A stretch of DNA of 64,000 bases, taken from Davidsoniella eucalypti (lineage: Eukaryota; Ascomycota; Sordariomycetes; Microascales; Ceratocystidaceae). The notes under the pieces are model-generated. The model worked only from the letters and a program-made list of their open reading frames with translations, was not told where the DNA came from and did not search any database. Made by a program: the position numbers and the translations under genes. This document shows, in pieces, positions 37,027 to 46,293 of this stretch (the first letter of the stretch is position 1; each line of letters begins with the position of its first letter). The DNA is taken from NCBI GenBank assembly GCA_004009845.1, contig RMBW01000014.1, forward strand, positions 248,001 through 312,000. The letters are read 5' to 3'.

Positions 37027-37817
37027 TTAGAAACCGTGAATCTTGATGGTGTTGGGATCCAACTCAAGACCATCAATCTTGTCGATTAGGAAGCTACGAA
37101 CATCGTTGCGCTGATCGCCCTGGAGTTGGATGACATCACCCATTTCCTCGTCATGGACAACGGTGCCGTTGCAGGCTTAAAGGGGTACTAGTTAGTATGG
37201 ATATACACAGAGAGTGCCGTGGCGAATGTAAACATACCAAACTTCTTCTTGATGACCTTCAGAATTTTCTTGCGGTCGAACTGCGAGGGCAGGCCCTGGA
37301 CAGTAGTCAAGGTCTTGCGGCCATTGCGTTCTATAGTATTTGTTAGGGTCATTTTAAGATTATTGAAGATAGCGATCGATTAAATTCACTTACGCTGAAT
37401 TCTAATGTGAATGTAGTTTTGGGTCGCCTTAGTCTCACCAGTATCTTCGTCGGCTTCGGCGAAGGGGTCTATGGGTGCGCAAAAAAAATATTTAAAAAAG
37501 GTTAGCTATGATGCGACGATGCGGCTAGAGTGTATCGTGAGGCTGGGGAACCCGACGGATTCGAGGCTGAAAGTAGATTGAAAGAGGGGTGGCACCAAAG
37601 AAAAGCCGGACTATTGAGTGTGGGAGGGGCGTTTTTTTCTTCTTGTTCGCTTGCGCTACAAGTGCTTGAATCACAGCGATAAAAGGCATAAAACATGTAG
37701 CATTACTCATGTTTGTGCCATTTGATCGTGAATATTCAATCATAAAGCGGGGAGAATGAGTATAGATTTCGGGAGCGGAAAAGGCGTACCGTAGGTCTTG
37801 AGATTTTCGATAGACAT
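37027..37817 (-). CDS. SUI1: Translation initiation factor eIF1 (SUI1)
   Basis: Four minus-strand exons (37817-37790, 37468-37394, 37330-37238, 37175-37027) give 114 residues. The first exon is only 28 nt and is followed by a 321-bp intron, long for this window. The protein starts MSIENLKTYDPFAEADED, then has the NYIHIRIQQRNGRKTLTTVQ strand-turn of the SUI1 fold, the GLPSQFDRKKILKVIKKKF helix, and the end GDVIQLQGDQRNDVRSFL to IKIHGF. This is the near-invariant eIF1 sequence pattern. eIF1 binds the 40S subunit near the P site and enforces start-codon choice. Length and motifs are complete, so it should be functional. Confidence 0.98.
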
Positions 37818-39019
37818 AAACTCGGGTGTTGGGGGGTGATTGGGGGAGCGGGTTTTGTATCAACAATCAGGAAATAGCGACAGACAACTAGAAGATGTGC
37901 CTCGCTGAGATAGAATGGAAGAATTAGTTGTAGGTATGGGCGATATCAAAAGTCGTTGGGAAATGGGAAAGACAAAGCCTTGTGTATTTAAGATGGTTTG
38001 AAGTGAGGAAGAAAAGGAGGGAAGAGAAAGGAAGGAGAGGAAGTGGCGGAATTTTATCCAAGGCAAGACCTTCCACGACCTTGCTCGGTACGCCTCTCCG
38101 TTCCCCGTCATAGCATGGAGAAAACACCGTGGGTTAGTTCGTTAGGGTCAGCCAAGAACAGGCTAAATGGGCGTGCTGCACGTGCAATGGATAGTATGTC
38201 ACAGGTCACGTGCTGTGGGGATATCAGAGAAAAAGCGGGTCACTGGTATACAGATGTACCGGAGCTCCATCTTGCTTGGCTGTTTTTTTACAAGTCAAAC
38301 AGAGCTGCAAGGCTGCAACAGAAAAAAGTGCGATGATGTCAACCGGATACTTGTGAGGCACACTTCCAGCAAATCATGCGTTCGTCTCAAGAAAGTGTGA
38401 AAACAGTCATACCACTTGGGAGCGTACAGTCATCAACCGGCAGCCACCCTTTCCCCAGCCGAAGACGGCCTTTTCCACTGTGTGCGATGTTTGTTTTGAT
38501 TGCTGTGTACAAATGTAGTACTTGGTTGTAATTTTCCAAGCACAGGTGTTATTTGTTTTGCTGCATTAGTCACATCTATCATCACATCACAGCTGAACGG
38601 AAAAGGCGCTCAAAACCGATGAGCTATATCTGTATGAACACAAGGGTACATCCACAGTACATAAATTCTGCAGGGGGCACTAGTACGTGTAAATGGTAAA
38701 TGTACCAGCAATGCCCACTAACTCGCTTACGCCAGGGCGGGTTTAGTAAGTAGTGACCACAGCGGGGCGTATCTACAAAGTATTAGTAGGTATATAACAC
38801 AGATGTGTCCCATACGGTTAGTTGGTTCTTTGCTTTGTTGCTGGATCATCAAATGATCGCCGGACAGCGAAAAAGACATCCAGTCTGCCAGGCTGGCAAT
38901 GCAGCGTCTCGCTTGTAGGAACACATCACTTCACGATAACCTGGCGTGGTAATCAGGGCCCGGAACTGAAGCTGCAATCTCTCTGACTACAAACTGTCCG
39001 TATGCTTTGCGCTTCTTCC
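37818..39019. other. SUI1 upstream region
   Basis: About 1.2 kb upstream of SUI1 on its minus strand, up to the first retroelement insertion. It probably holds the SUI1 promoter. Short open frames here look random. Confidence 0.45.
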
Positions 39020-39875
39020 TGTTGGGCCTACTATTTATTTATTTATTTATCATTTTACGTCCTTATGTGGATCACGTGGTTCCGACCCTAGTGGATCGTT
39101 AGACGTCGAGAGACCCTAATGGCCTCCTAATAGAGGTCCAGAAAATCACAAAAGAAAAAACAGAAACGAGCAATGCAACGGATTAGAGATGCTCAATGAG
39201 TAGGAGCAGCGCTAACCTGGTTAAACCTTCCCCCCCTTTGTCCTCCTAAGGGTTAGGGGCATATATCTACAAAGAAGTTTGTCTCCCTGATGAATTTGCA
39301 TAAATCAATGGCCCCTTGTTGTGTGGTTAGGGTATTGTCTATGGTGATGTGACCGGCCGGTAGCCGGCCCAGTATCTTCCTTGGGAGAGACAGTCCCAGG
39401 TCCTTGGGCGGAGGATGTCCACCAGTCGGTGTACTCCTCCTGAAGCCGACTCCAAGCAGCTCGTTTGACATGAGCAATGGAGGGAGGCAAGTTCGGAGGT
39501 GGGGGTAAAGTAACGCCTTTGACTAGAGATTCTGCTATCTCATTGCCAGGCATACCAATGTGCCCAGGGGCCCATATTGGGGTGACTTGTCTAGATTTGA
39601 CATGGCGGCACCGCCGTCTATCCGGCCAAGTTCGGGCCAGAGGGTGGAACTCTAAGATCTGGGCTTGGCTGGCGTCTGTTGGTGCGGAGCTGGGAAAGGC
39701 AAGCATATACTGCTTGGTTGTCAAGAACAATATGAATGTTGCACATGGGGCCTGAAGGGCCGATTTCAGGCCATTCAGGGCACCCACTATCTCGGCATCA
39801 AAGACTTCATGATTATTTCCTAGGGATCCTCGTTGTCTATCAACTAGCCAGTTACCTTGATTGTTGGGCCTACTA
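39020..39875 (-). mobile_element. 5'-truncated non-LTR retrotransposon copy with 14-bp target-site duplication
   Basis: The body (39034-39861, 828 bp) is flanked by perfect 14-bp direct repeats TGTTGGGCCTACTA at 39020-39033 and 39862-39875. Read on the minus strand it ends in an (AAAT)n tail, seen as ATTTATTTATTTATTTAT at 39032-39050. Its coding remnant is the RNase H end of a LINE protein: D-A-E-I-V-G-A-L, an I-V-L-D-N-Q-A stretch and the WAPGHIGMPGNEIAE motif. The tail differs from that of the larger copy nearby, so it belongs to a different family or subfamily. Confidence 0.85.
39034..39830 (-). pseudogene. Frameshifted RNase H fragment of a LINE protein
   Basis: The frame that carries the E of RNase H (DAEIVGAL) loses the D-N-Q catalytic segment, which appears in another frame close by. 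The WAPGHIGMPGNE part is in the first frame again. At least two frameshifts are therefore present. There is no start, RT or endonuclease, so it is a dead fragment. Confidence 0.75.
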
Positions 39876-40160
39876 AAACAAGAGATAAAATCGTAGAGTG
39901 AGTCGCAAACCCTATAAGGGAAGAGGGGCTTCTCATGCTGGCTTTACTTGGCAACCTTATACGCATAGGCGCAGTACTAAGTACCTATAACAACAAATAT
40001 TATACATTAACCCTGCAAAATCAACACAGGCTTCAGCTCCACCACAACATATGAAAATGAAAACAATGTAGCTAATCACATATATTGGCAGTCAAGATAG
40101 CCGTTAGATTTTAGCGCCTATCAGTCCTTCTACCTGTCCAGTCATACTCTAGTGCACTAG
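39876..40160. other. Host DNA between the two retroelement insertions
   Basis: About 285 bp of unique-looking AT-rich sequence between the two duplications. It shows that the two elements inserted separately and are not nested. No gene is seen. Confidence 0.5.
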
Positions 40161-43100
40161 GACGAGCCGTAAGAATTTGTATTTGTATTTGTTATTATTA
40201 ACGAGCGCGGGGGAGTCGAGCCAATAAAATTGGGACGCGGCTCCCACCCATCACCTTAAGGGACATGCGCACGGTGTCTATCTACTAACTACTTGTGTAC
40301 CTAGCTTCTAAACACAGGGTGTGGTGGAGCCCTGTATAACCCTAGTGGTTATAGAGGGGACCATCACTGTGGTGTGTGACTAGGGTCACTGTTACAGTGT
40401 AACAATCATAAAATAATGAACGGTGGGCGCTGTGCAGCGGAGTCCCCACCTAAAGGAGGCCGAAGAGGGCACAAGTCTTCAAGAAATTGTGTCTTTCGGA
40501 GGAAGGTTGCGAGCCGAAGCGCACCCTGCGGAGTCCCAAGAACAAAGTCCAGAGTTCCGAGGCTGCGGTTGCGACCCGCGAAGGAGTATCTATGCCGGGC
40601 TATAGGGCACCTTATGAAATGGATGGGGCTCTTTGGGAGCCCACAGGCACATGAGACATGTGCATCAGTGTGTTGGAACTTTTCGTGATAGGCCTTGAAG
40701 TCGCCATGTTGAGTTCGACACTGAAGTAAGAACCCGAGATGTCGTCTGTTAAGACGGAGCTCATCGGGAGGGCCCTTAGGCCATGGAATCTCCAGTTCCC
40801 TATAAAGGGGTGGAGCTACTCTCTGCCACCATTCGGCGGCTTTTAGTTGGAACCGTCGTTTGACGGCTCTCTTGGCACCTGCGAGCGACGCCTTCGGGTA
40901 GTCGGGCGCGTGAAGGCAGGCTTCTTTAGCAAGGGTATCAGCTTGTTCATTTCCCTCGATTCCAATGTGCCCAGGGCACCAAAGAACTCGGACTCGGCCC
41001 GGTCTGCCGGGGTGCGAGATTCTTCGAAGTGGCCAAGCAGCAGCGAGTCGCCGGAAATCCAGGATCTCGGGCTGCGAGGTGATAGTAGGATCAGAGTCCA
41101 GTAGGACTTCTGAGGCTTTTTGGTTGTCTAGAATAATCCAGACATCCGTGGCCCAAATCTTGGCGTAGGAGGAGTAAGCCTTCTTTAAGCCTAATAGGGC
41201 CCCTTGAATCTCAGCGTCATATACCTCGTAGTTCTCTCCAAGGGAGATCCCTACTGAGGCGATCTGAGTGTGAAGTTGCCATACAGAGGCTCCAGCACCG
41301 GTAAGACCATTCGCTTGTTTGGAGCCATCTGAGTATGCCACTATGTCAAAGGGGGAGATGTTGTTGAGCATAGCTTGGTAACTTTCTTTAGATATCACGC
41401 TTCGTGTGAGGCGTGAGGGGGGTTGGGTGTAGGTCCTGGGGAGCAGGACACGGCGTGGGAGGTTGGGGATTAGCCGGAGTTTGGCCCGAAGGTCAGACTG
41501 GCCTCGTCTAGGGCCACGGCTATCCATGCGGCTGGCGCATGGGTGACACCCGTCCGCGGATGCGAGGCGGATGGCAGACTTCTCTCGAATTTCGTCGAGG
41601 ATGAGGTCCGCTGGCATGATACCTGCCTCCCGGAGGAGTGCAGGTATGGGTGTAGTTCGGTACACCGGCAGGAAGGATCGAGCAATATTTTTCAGTGCTC
41701 TGTTGACTGCGTTCACCAGGAAGCCTGAGCAGCTAGAGTGGACCCGGTTGCCTATGGAAATAGTCTTTCCGCGGTACCAGACCTCGGCTGCATACAGGAG
41801 AACTGGGAGCGCTGCCGCAAGTGAGGCTGACCTTAGAAGGTGTGTTGGACACCCTCGGACAGTATTACTCAAACTGCGCACATGTGCCGCGACTGCGGAC
41901 GCTTTGGACGTCCAGTGTTGAACATGTGTCTTGAATCGCAACTTGGTGTCTAGGTATACTCCTAGCCACCTCGTGGACTCGTTGGCAGCGTGCGCAACCC
42001 CATCGATTTCTATGTCAGGGGATTTTTGTCTCGTTCTGTGGAAGTGCTGGAACTCTGTCTTACCATCAGCAAGGGAGAGGCCGTTGTCACGGCACCACTC
42101 TCTAGCTTGGGTGACACGAGTAGCAGCCAGGCGAGAGGATTCCGTCAACGTGTTGGCGGAACAGAGGAAGGCAACGTCGTCCACGTACCCAAAACTGGAC
42201 GGCATCACGTTGAGAAGCGGCTCCAAGAAGAGGAGGAAGAGAATAGGAGACGCGGGGGACCCTTGCGGGAGCCCATGCGGGATCGGCTGAAAGCCACCGA
42301 TATGCTCCCCGAGCCGGAAGCGAGCAAACCTCTGGGAGGCGAAAGATGCAGCCCATCGGACCACATACTCCGGCCATCCTTGTTCAGTGAGTCGGACCGC
42401 CAGGCGTCCAGGCTGAACACTATCAAAAGCACCTTCCACATCGATTGTGGCCATGGTGCAGACCTTCTTCATGGTCCAGGAGTCACGGACATCATGAACC
42501 AAACATTCCACCAGGTCGGTGGCAGCTCGCCCAGGCAGAGCCCCAAAGTGTTCAGGAGCAGTAACCTTAGCCTTGATGGCCCAGAAGGCGAGTCGTCTAG
42601 CGACCAGTCTTTCCACCCCTTTGCCAATAGTGGGTAGGAGGGAAATAGGTCTCCAATTCGAGGGGTTGGTCAAGTCATCCTTTTTGGGCTTCGGGATGAC
42701 TATGACTTCCGCTTTTCGAAAGGTTTCTGGGTGGTGACCGAGGGCCAGACATGAGTTTGTGAGTTGGACTAGCCATGTCCTCCATGTGGGCACGTTCCAC
42801 ACATGCTTGAGGATAGACGCAGTCAACTGGTCATGTCCAGGGGATGTCGAATTGACATTTATCATGCAGTCCCATACTTCAGCCTCGCTGGCGTGTTGTG
42901 GGACTGGGATAGACCGGCGCGGGACCACGAAGGACGATCCCAGGGGGGTGTCCGTCATGTTTGAAGGCCGGGCTAACTTGGTGCGGCGAAAAACTTCCGC
43001 GCGTTCCTCAGGGGTGCAGTGGGCCTCACCTTCCCACAGGAGGGGAGGTGGCCCAAAGCGGCTCTCAAGTTTTCTCCACCCTACCAGCTTGTGGACTCCT

Positions 43101-43210
43101 GGTAAGTCTTGGGTGGAGTCAATCCGTTGCTGAGCGAAGGCCCTCTTGACCTTGCGTATAGTTCGCCTTAGGGCGAGCTTCGCACTCAGCATTTCGACGA
43201 GCCGTAAGAA
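40161..43210 (-). mobile_element. 5'-truncated Tad-like non-LTR retrotransposon with 15-bp target-site duplication
   Basis: The body (40176-43195, about 3.0 kb) lies between perfect 15-bp direct repeats GACGAGCCGTAAGAA at 40161-40175 and 43196-43210. On the minus strand its 3' end is a short AAT/ACAAAT repeat tail (plus strand TTTGTATTTGTATTTGTTAT), as in fungal Tad-clade elements. The 5' end stops inside the protein upstream of the reverse transcriptase, so the endonuclease and any first ORF are missing. This is the usual outcome of incomplete target-primed reverse transcription. Perfect duplications and an intact reading frame suggest a recent insertion with no sign of repeat-induced point mutation. 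Confidence 0.93.
40406..43192 (-). CDS. Reverse transcriptase-RNase H protein of the truncated LINE
   Basis: The uninterrupted frame from the first ATG inside the element (43192) is 928 residues. The same frame runs on into host DNA and would add 29 unrelated residues from a TTG codon at 43279. RT motifs are visible: NWRPISLLPTIGK (about 179-191), the IDVEGAFDSV palm strand (about 250), GLPQGSPASPILF (about 308) and the catalytic YVDD (about 336-339). RNase H follows with YSDGS, DAEIQGAL, ILDNQKA and WCPGHIGIEGNEQAD, so all four acidic catalytic positions are present. A Cys/His cluster near the end reads CACGLPKSPIHFIRC. The apurinic-type endonuclease is absent, so the copy should not move by itself. 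Confidence 0.9.
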   Translation of the reverse strand: MLSAKLALRRTIRKVKRAFAQQRIDSTQDLPGVHKLVGWRKLESRFGPPPLLWEGEAHCTPEERAEVFRRTKLARPSNMTDTPLGSSFVVPRRSIPVPQHASEAEVWDCMINVNSTSPGHDQLTASILKHVWNVPTWRTWLVQLTNSCLALGHHPETFRKAEVIVIPKPKKDDLTNPSNWRPISLLPTIGKGVERLVARRLAFWAIKAKVTAPEHFGALPGRAATDLVECLVHDVRDSWTMKKVCTMATIDVEGAFDSVQPGRLAVRLTEQGWPEYVVRWAASFASQRFARFRLGEHIGGFQPIPHGLPQGSPASPILFLLFLEPLLNVMPSSFGYVDDVAFLCSANTLTESSRLAATRVTQAREWCRDNGLSLADGKTEFQHFHRTRQKSPDIEIDGVAHAANESTRWLGVYLDTKLRFKTHVQHWTSKASAVAAHVRSLSNTVRGCPTHLLRSASLAAALPVLLYAAEVWYRGKTISIGNRVHSSCSGFLVNAVNRALKNIARSFLPVYRTTPIPALLREAGIMPADLILDEIREKSAIRLASADGCHPCASRMDSRGPRRGQSDLRAKLRLIPNLPRRVLLPRTYTQPPSRLTRSVISKESYQAMLNNISPFDIVAYSDGSKQANGLTGAGASVWQLHTQIASVGISLGENYEVYDAEIQGALLGLKKAYSSYAKIWATDVWIILDNQKASEVLLDSDPTITSQPEILDFRRLAAAWPLRRISHPGRPGRVRVLWCPGHIGIEGNEQADTLAKEACLHAPDYPKASLAGAKRAVKRRFQLKAAEWWQRVAPPLYRELEIPWPKGPPDELRLNRRHLGFLLQCRTQHGDFKAYHEKFQHTDAHVSCACGLPKSPIHFIRCPIARHRYSFAGRNRSLGTLDFVLGTPQGALRLATFLRKTQFLEDLCPLRPPLGGDSAAQRPPFIIL

Positions 43211-43447
43211 GCGGTTAACTCCACAAGCCCAGCCCCTCATCAGGTCACTCTCATCACATTTATGAGATATCGGTGCCAACTGTTGGTTCGACTACCCTCC
43301 ATCTCCGTTGCCCGATCATTTCCGTTTTCTCGATATGGAGGCTTACTTGCACCCTCCATTGTAACCCTCTATACACCTATCCTCCCGTCTAGACGCTTCT
43401 GCCCCCTCATCGCATCAGCTGGCCTAGTCAGCCTCCGCTTGCCAAAC

Positions 43448-45013
43448 ATGGCACAACCGTACGCAAGCGACGCAGAACCCCTGCTCGTCGATCATAGCAA
43501 GAACACCAATGTTGCTGTTGCCGCTGCTACACCAGGCTCTATAGATCTCGCTGCAATGTCCACTTCTGTAGGCTCGTATTCGTCCGCCATATGGACGCCC
43601 ATGCTATGCCAGGACTGTACCTTTCCTCCTGAGATCTTTGACCGAGTGATGCTCAATTTCATCAAGAATCCAAACATCAACACATCATGGCTCTTCCGTG
43701 CAGATATACTCCTGGATCAGCGTGAGGGACCATTCGACCTAGACAGCGTGCGAAAGGCCAGCAAGGCAAAGCCTTCCCTAGAATACATACCAGAGTTCCA
43801 GGGCTACGAGATTACCAGACTCATGGTACGCATCTTAGTGCCTCGGAACACACTTCGTGACGATCCGCTAGATCAGACATGTCTATGGTACACTAAGACC
43901 GATACAGACGGTTCGATCTGGTCGCTAATTCTCTATATCCCACACGGCGAGCAAGATGCCCTGCCGTATTACCACCCAAATGTGAGAGGCGTAGCCCACT
44001 TGCACCGCTGGCTCCCTTCGGAACAAACTGGTGCTGTCTCTATACATTTCCTACACTTCGATGAAACTCTCAAGGAAGACGTCAAACTTGGTCGTACTGC
44101 CTTGCGGTTGCTTTCAGAGTTATACAAGCATGGCAAGGGCCAAGCTGCTGGCTACAAGAAGCGTGTGCACCATGACGTAGTCATCCCGCAACCGCGCTTC
44201 CAGAACAAATATGCCGAGTTGAAGATGAAGTATGCTAGTGTATTAGTAAACTCTTGGTCAGAGACCACTGATCCAACCAAGCACGTATTCGAAGATCTGG
44301 GAATTGCTGCCTTCTTGATCGAGTTATGGAACGATATGTATGTGGACAAGGGTTTGCCATTCCCAGGCTTTGTCGATATTGGCTGTGGAAACGGTCTGCT
44401 TGTGTATATACTACGACAGGAGGGCTATCAGGGTTGGGGCTTTGATGCTCGTAACAGGAAATCCTGGACTATCTATAAAGAGCCTCCACCGTTTGAGGGC
44501 GACGAAGAGCCTCTTCAGACCAAAGTGCTATTACCTGCTCTTGTCGGCGATATCATAGAATCATCATCAGATGACAATGATTTTTCCCTCATACACAATG
44601 GCGTCTTTCCCAAGGGCACTTTCATTGTTTCCAATCATGCGGACGAACTCACACCATGGACGCCCTTGATTGCTGCATACTCTGACTGTCCATTCATAGC
44701 GATTCCCTGCTGTAGTCACAATCTCGCCGGAGATCGGTTCCGTGCTCTTCCACCACGTGACAAGACCAAGCCCAAGTCGTCTTATGCCTCACTCGTTGAT
44801 TGGGTGGCACAGATTGGCGAGGCTTGCGGGTTCAAAATTGAGACGGAAATGCTGCGTATACCATCTACGAGGAACACTTGTTTGTTGGGTCGTACGCGAG
44901 AACAGCCATTGAATAAGATTGATCTGGACCAAGTTGTGACTCAGTTCGGAGGCCACGCTGGATATCTTAAGAATGTCATGAAATTAGTCAAGAACGGGCC
45001 GGGAGGACATTGA
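43448..45013 (+). CDS. TRM44: tRNA (uracil-O2-)-methyltransferase TRM44
   Basis: A single-exon frame of 521 residues from the ATG at 43448 (MAQPYASDAEPLL). An in-frame ATG at 43262 would add 62 residues. The C-terminal half is an S-adenosylmethionine-dependent methyltransferase. It shows motif I FVDIGCGNGLLVYIL, the GFDARNRKSW acidic strand, the SNHADELTPWTPLIAAYS segment and the IPCCSHNL motif typical of Trm44. The enzyme methylates the 2'-O of U44 in the variable loop of serine tRNAs in the cytoplasm. The 5' end lies only 237 bp from the target-site duplication of the LINE insertion, so the native promoter may have been split by about 3 kb. Confidence 0.92.
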   Translation: MAQPYASDAEPLLVDHSKNTNVAVAAATPGSIDLAAMSTSVGSYSSAIWTPMLCQDCTFPPEIFDRVMLNFIKNPNINTSWLFRADILLDQREGPFDLDSVRKASKAKPSLEYIPEFQGYEITRLMVRILVPRNTLRDDPLDQTCLWYTKTDTDGSIWSLILYIPHGEQDALPYYHPNVRGVAHLHRWLPSEQTGAVSIHFLHFDETLKEDVKLGRTALRLLSELYKHGKGQAAGYKKRVHHDVVIPQPRFQNKYAELKMKYASVLVNSWSETTDPTKHVFEDLGIAAFLIELWNDMYVDKGLPFPGFVDIGCGNGLLVYILRQEGYQGWGFDARNRKSWTIYKEPPPFEGDEEPLQTKVLLPALVGDIIESSSDDNDFSLIHNGVFPKGTFIVSNHADELTPWTPLIAAYSDCPFIAIPCCSHNLAGDRFRALPPRDKTKPKSSYASLVDWVAQIGEACGFKIETEMLRIPSTRNTCLLGRTREQPLNKIDLDQVVTQFGGHAGYLKNVMKLVKNGPGGH

Positions 45014-45130
45014 GCTGTGCAGAGGAGGACACGGGTAGGGTTCTCTCATTATGTATAACAAACATTGTAGCATTTCTCTTTTAGACATTTCTTTGTACAT
45101 ATAGACATCAAATTTAGTTACCATGATATA

Positions 45131-46293
45131 TCAGTCAACCTCTGGAACTGGAAGATGAGCGACGAGTTTCATAGTCAGGCCAAGATCTTCTAGAGCCTTC
45201 AAAGCATTCTCATCGCGTAATAGCTGAGTCTCTTCTTGCGAGACAAGCACAAACTCATGTTCCAGAAGCAAATCGCCCTCTTTCATTCCGTATTTCTGTG
45301 CCTTCTCGCTATTGACTGTATTTAGGTCCACGATGAGGCTCCGTTTGACACCGAATACCGCATCGGAGGTTTCATAAGGGTCTCCCCGCACATAGAGGGC
45401 TCTATTTTTTGAGATTGAAGTGTTAGAATGTCATGTCAGTCAAGATACGATGATTTTGTGTTTCGATGGCTGTAGATGGGTATAACTCACGTGATGAGAT
45501 GATCCCAGCCTTTCTTCTCAAACATGAAGTGCATGTGCGCTGGTCTCCAGCAATGCCGCCCAAGCAAAGCTAGTAGCTTTCCGACGGGGCCGTCGTTAGG
45601 GATAGGGTAGCTGACTGGCTTGATACCTTTAAACCAGAACATGCCCTGATCATCGGAAACCATGACGCATCGCTCAGAAGGTTCGTCACGCTCCGAATGT
45701 TGCACATCGTAGTGGCCGGAGCTATCGGTCTCCCAGATGTCGATTTTGACGCCGGGAATGGGGTTGCCGAACTTGTCCTTGACGGTACACACGGCCAACA
45801 AGGGGATTCCTTCCGGGTCGCTAGTCATGGTAGCACCGTTTGAGAGCACAGGCGCATCGTGTGTATGGAAAGGGCCGAGCACGGAGCCTTCAGTAGTGCC
45901 GGTTGGCTTTGGGTGGTTGATACTGTCAACCAGCAACGACAGGCCGAGTATATCTGATAGCAGGATGAACTCCTAAGGAGACGTTAAGATGAAGCTGTTA
46001 GTATGAGAGCTCTTCATTGGTTCTTTGAGAGTGAATGATGAACATAGCAGACCTACATGTCGCACGTCGGATGATATCTTGCCGCAGGCCATTAGGAAAT
46101 TCAGCGCCGTCATCCATTCGTCGGTACTTAGCCGTGTTTCACGGGCAAAGTCGTGCAAATGCGTGACGAGACGCTCCATCACATAGCGAAGCCGTGGGCT
46201 ACTGCATTGTGCGTTGATGAGGTTTGTATTTGGCGTGATGTTGTCGATGGTTAGGTCTAGTAGCTTCGGTGGTGGCGTTACCAAAGAACCCAT
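45131..46293 (-). CDS. Intradiol ring-cleavage dioxygenase (hydroxyquinol/catechol 1,2-dioxygenase)
   Basis: Three minus-strand exons (46293-46057, 45972-45491, 45401-45131) give 329 residues. The N-terminal helical dimerisation domain is followed by the beta-sandwich catalytic core. Family signatures are TEGSVLGPFHTHDAP and the IDIWETDSSGHYDVQ strand with the first iron tyrosine. The second tyrosine is in KPVSYPIPNDGP, and the two histidines are in CWRPAHMHFMF. These four residues bind Fe(III). The enzymes cleave catechols or hydroxyquinol between the two hydroxyls to give muconate-type diacids for the 3-oxoadipate route. No other pathway genes are next to it. The proximity of MPPE and CFEM genes says nothing about its substrate. 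Confidence 0.93.

Noticed and set aside
41990..42637. 215-codon plus-strand frame inside the LINE
   Set aside because: Antisense shadow of the reverse transcriptase frame.
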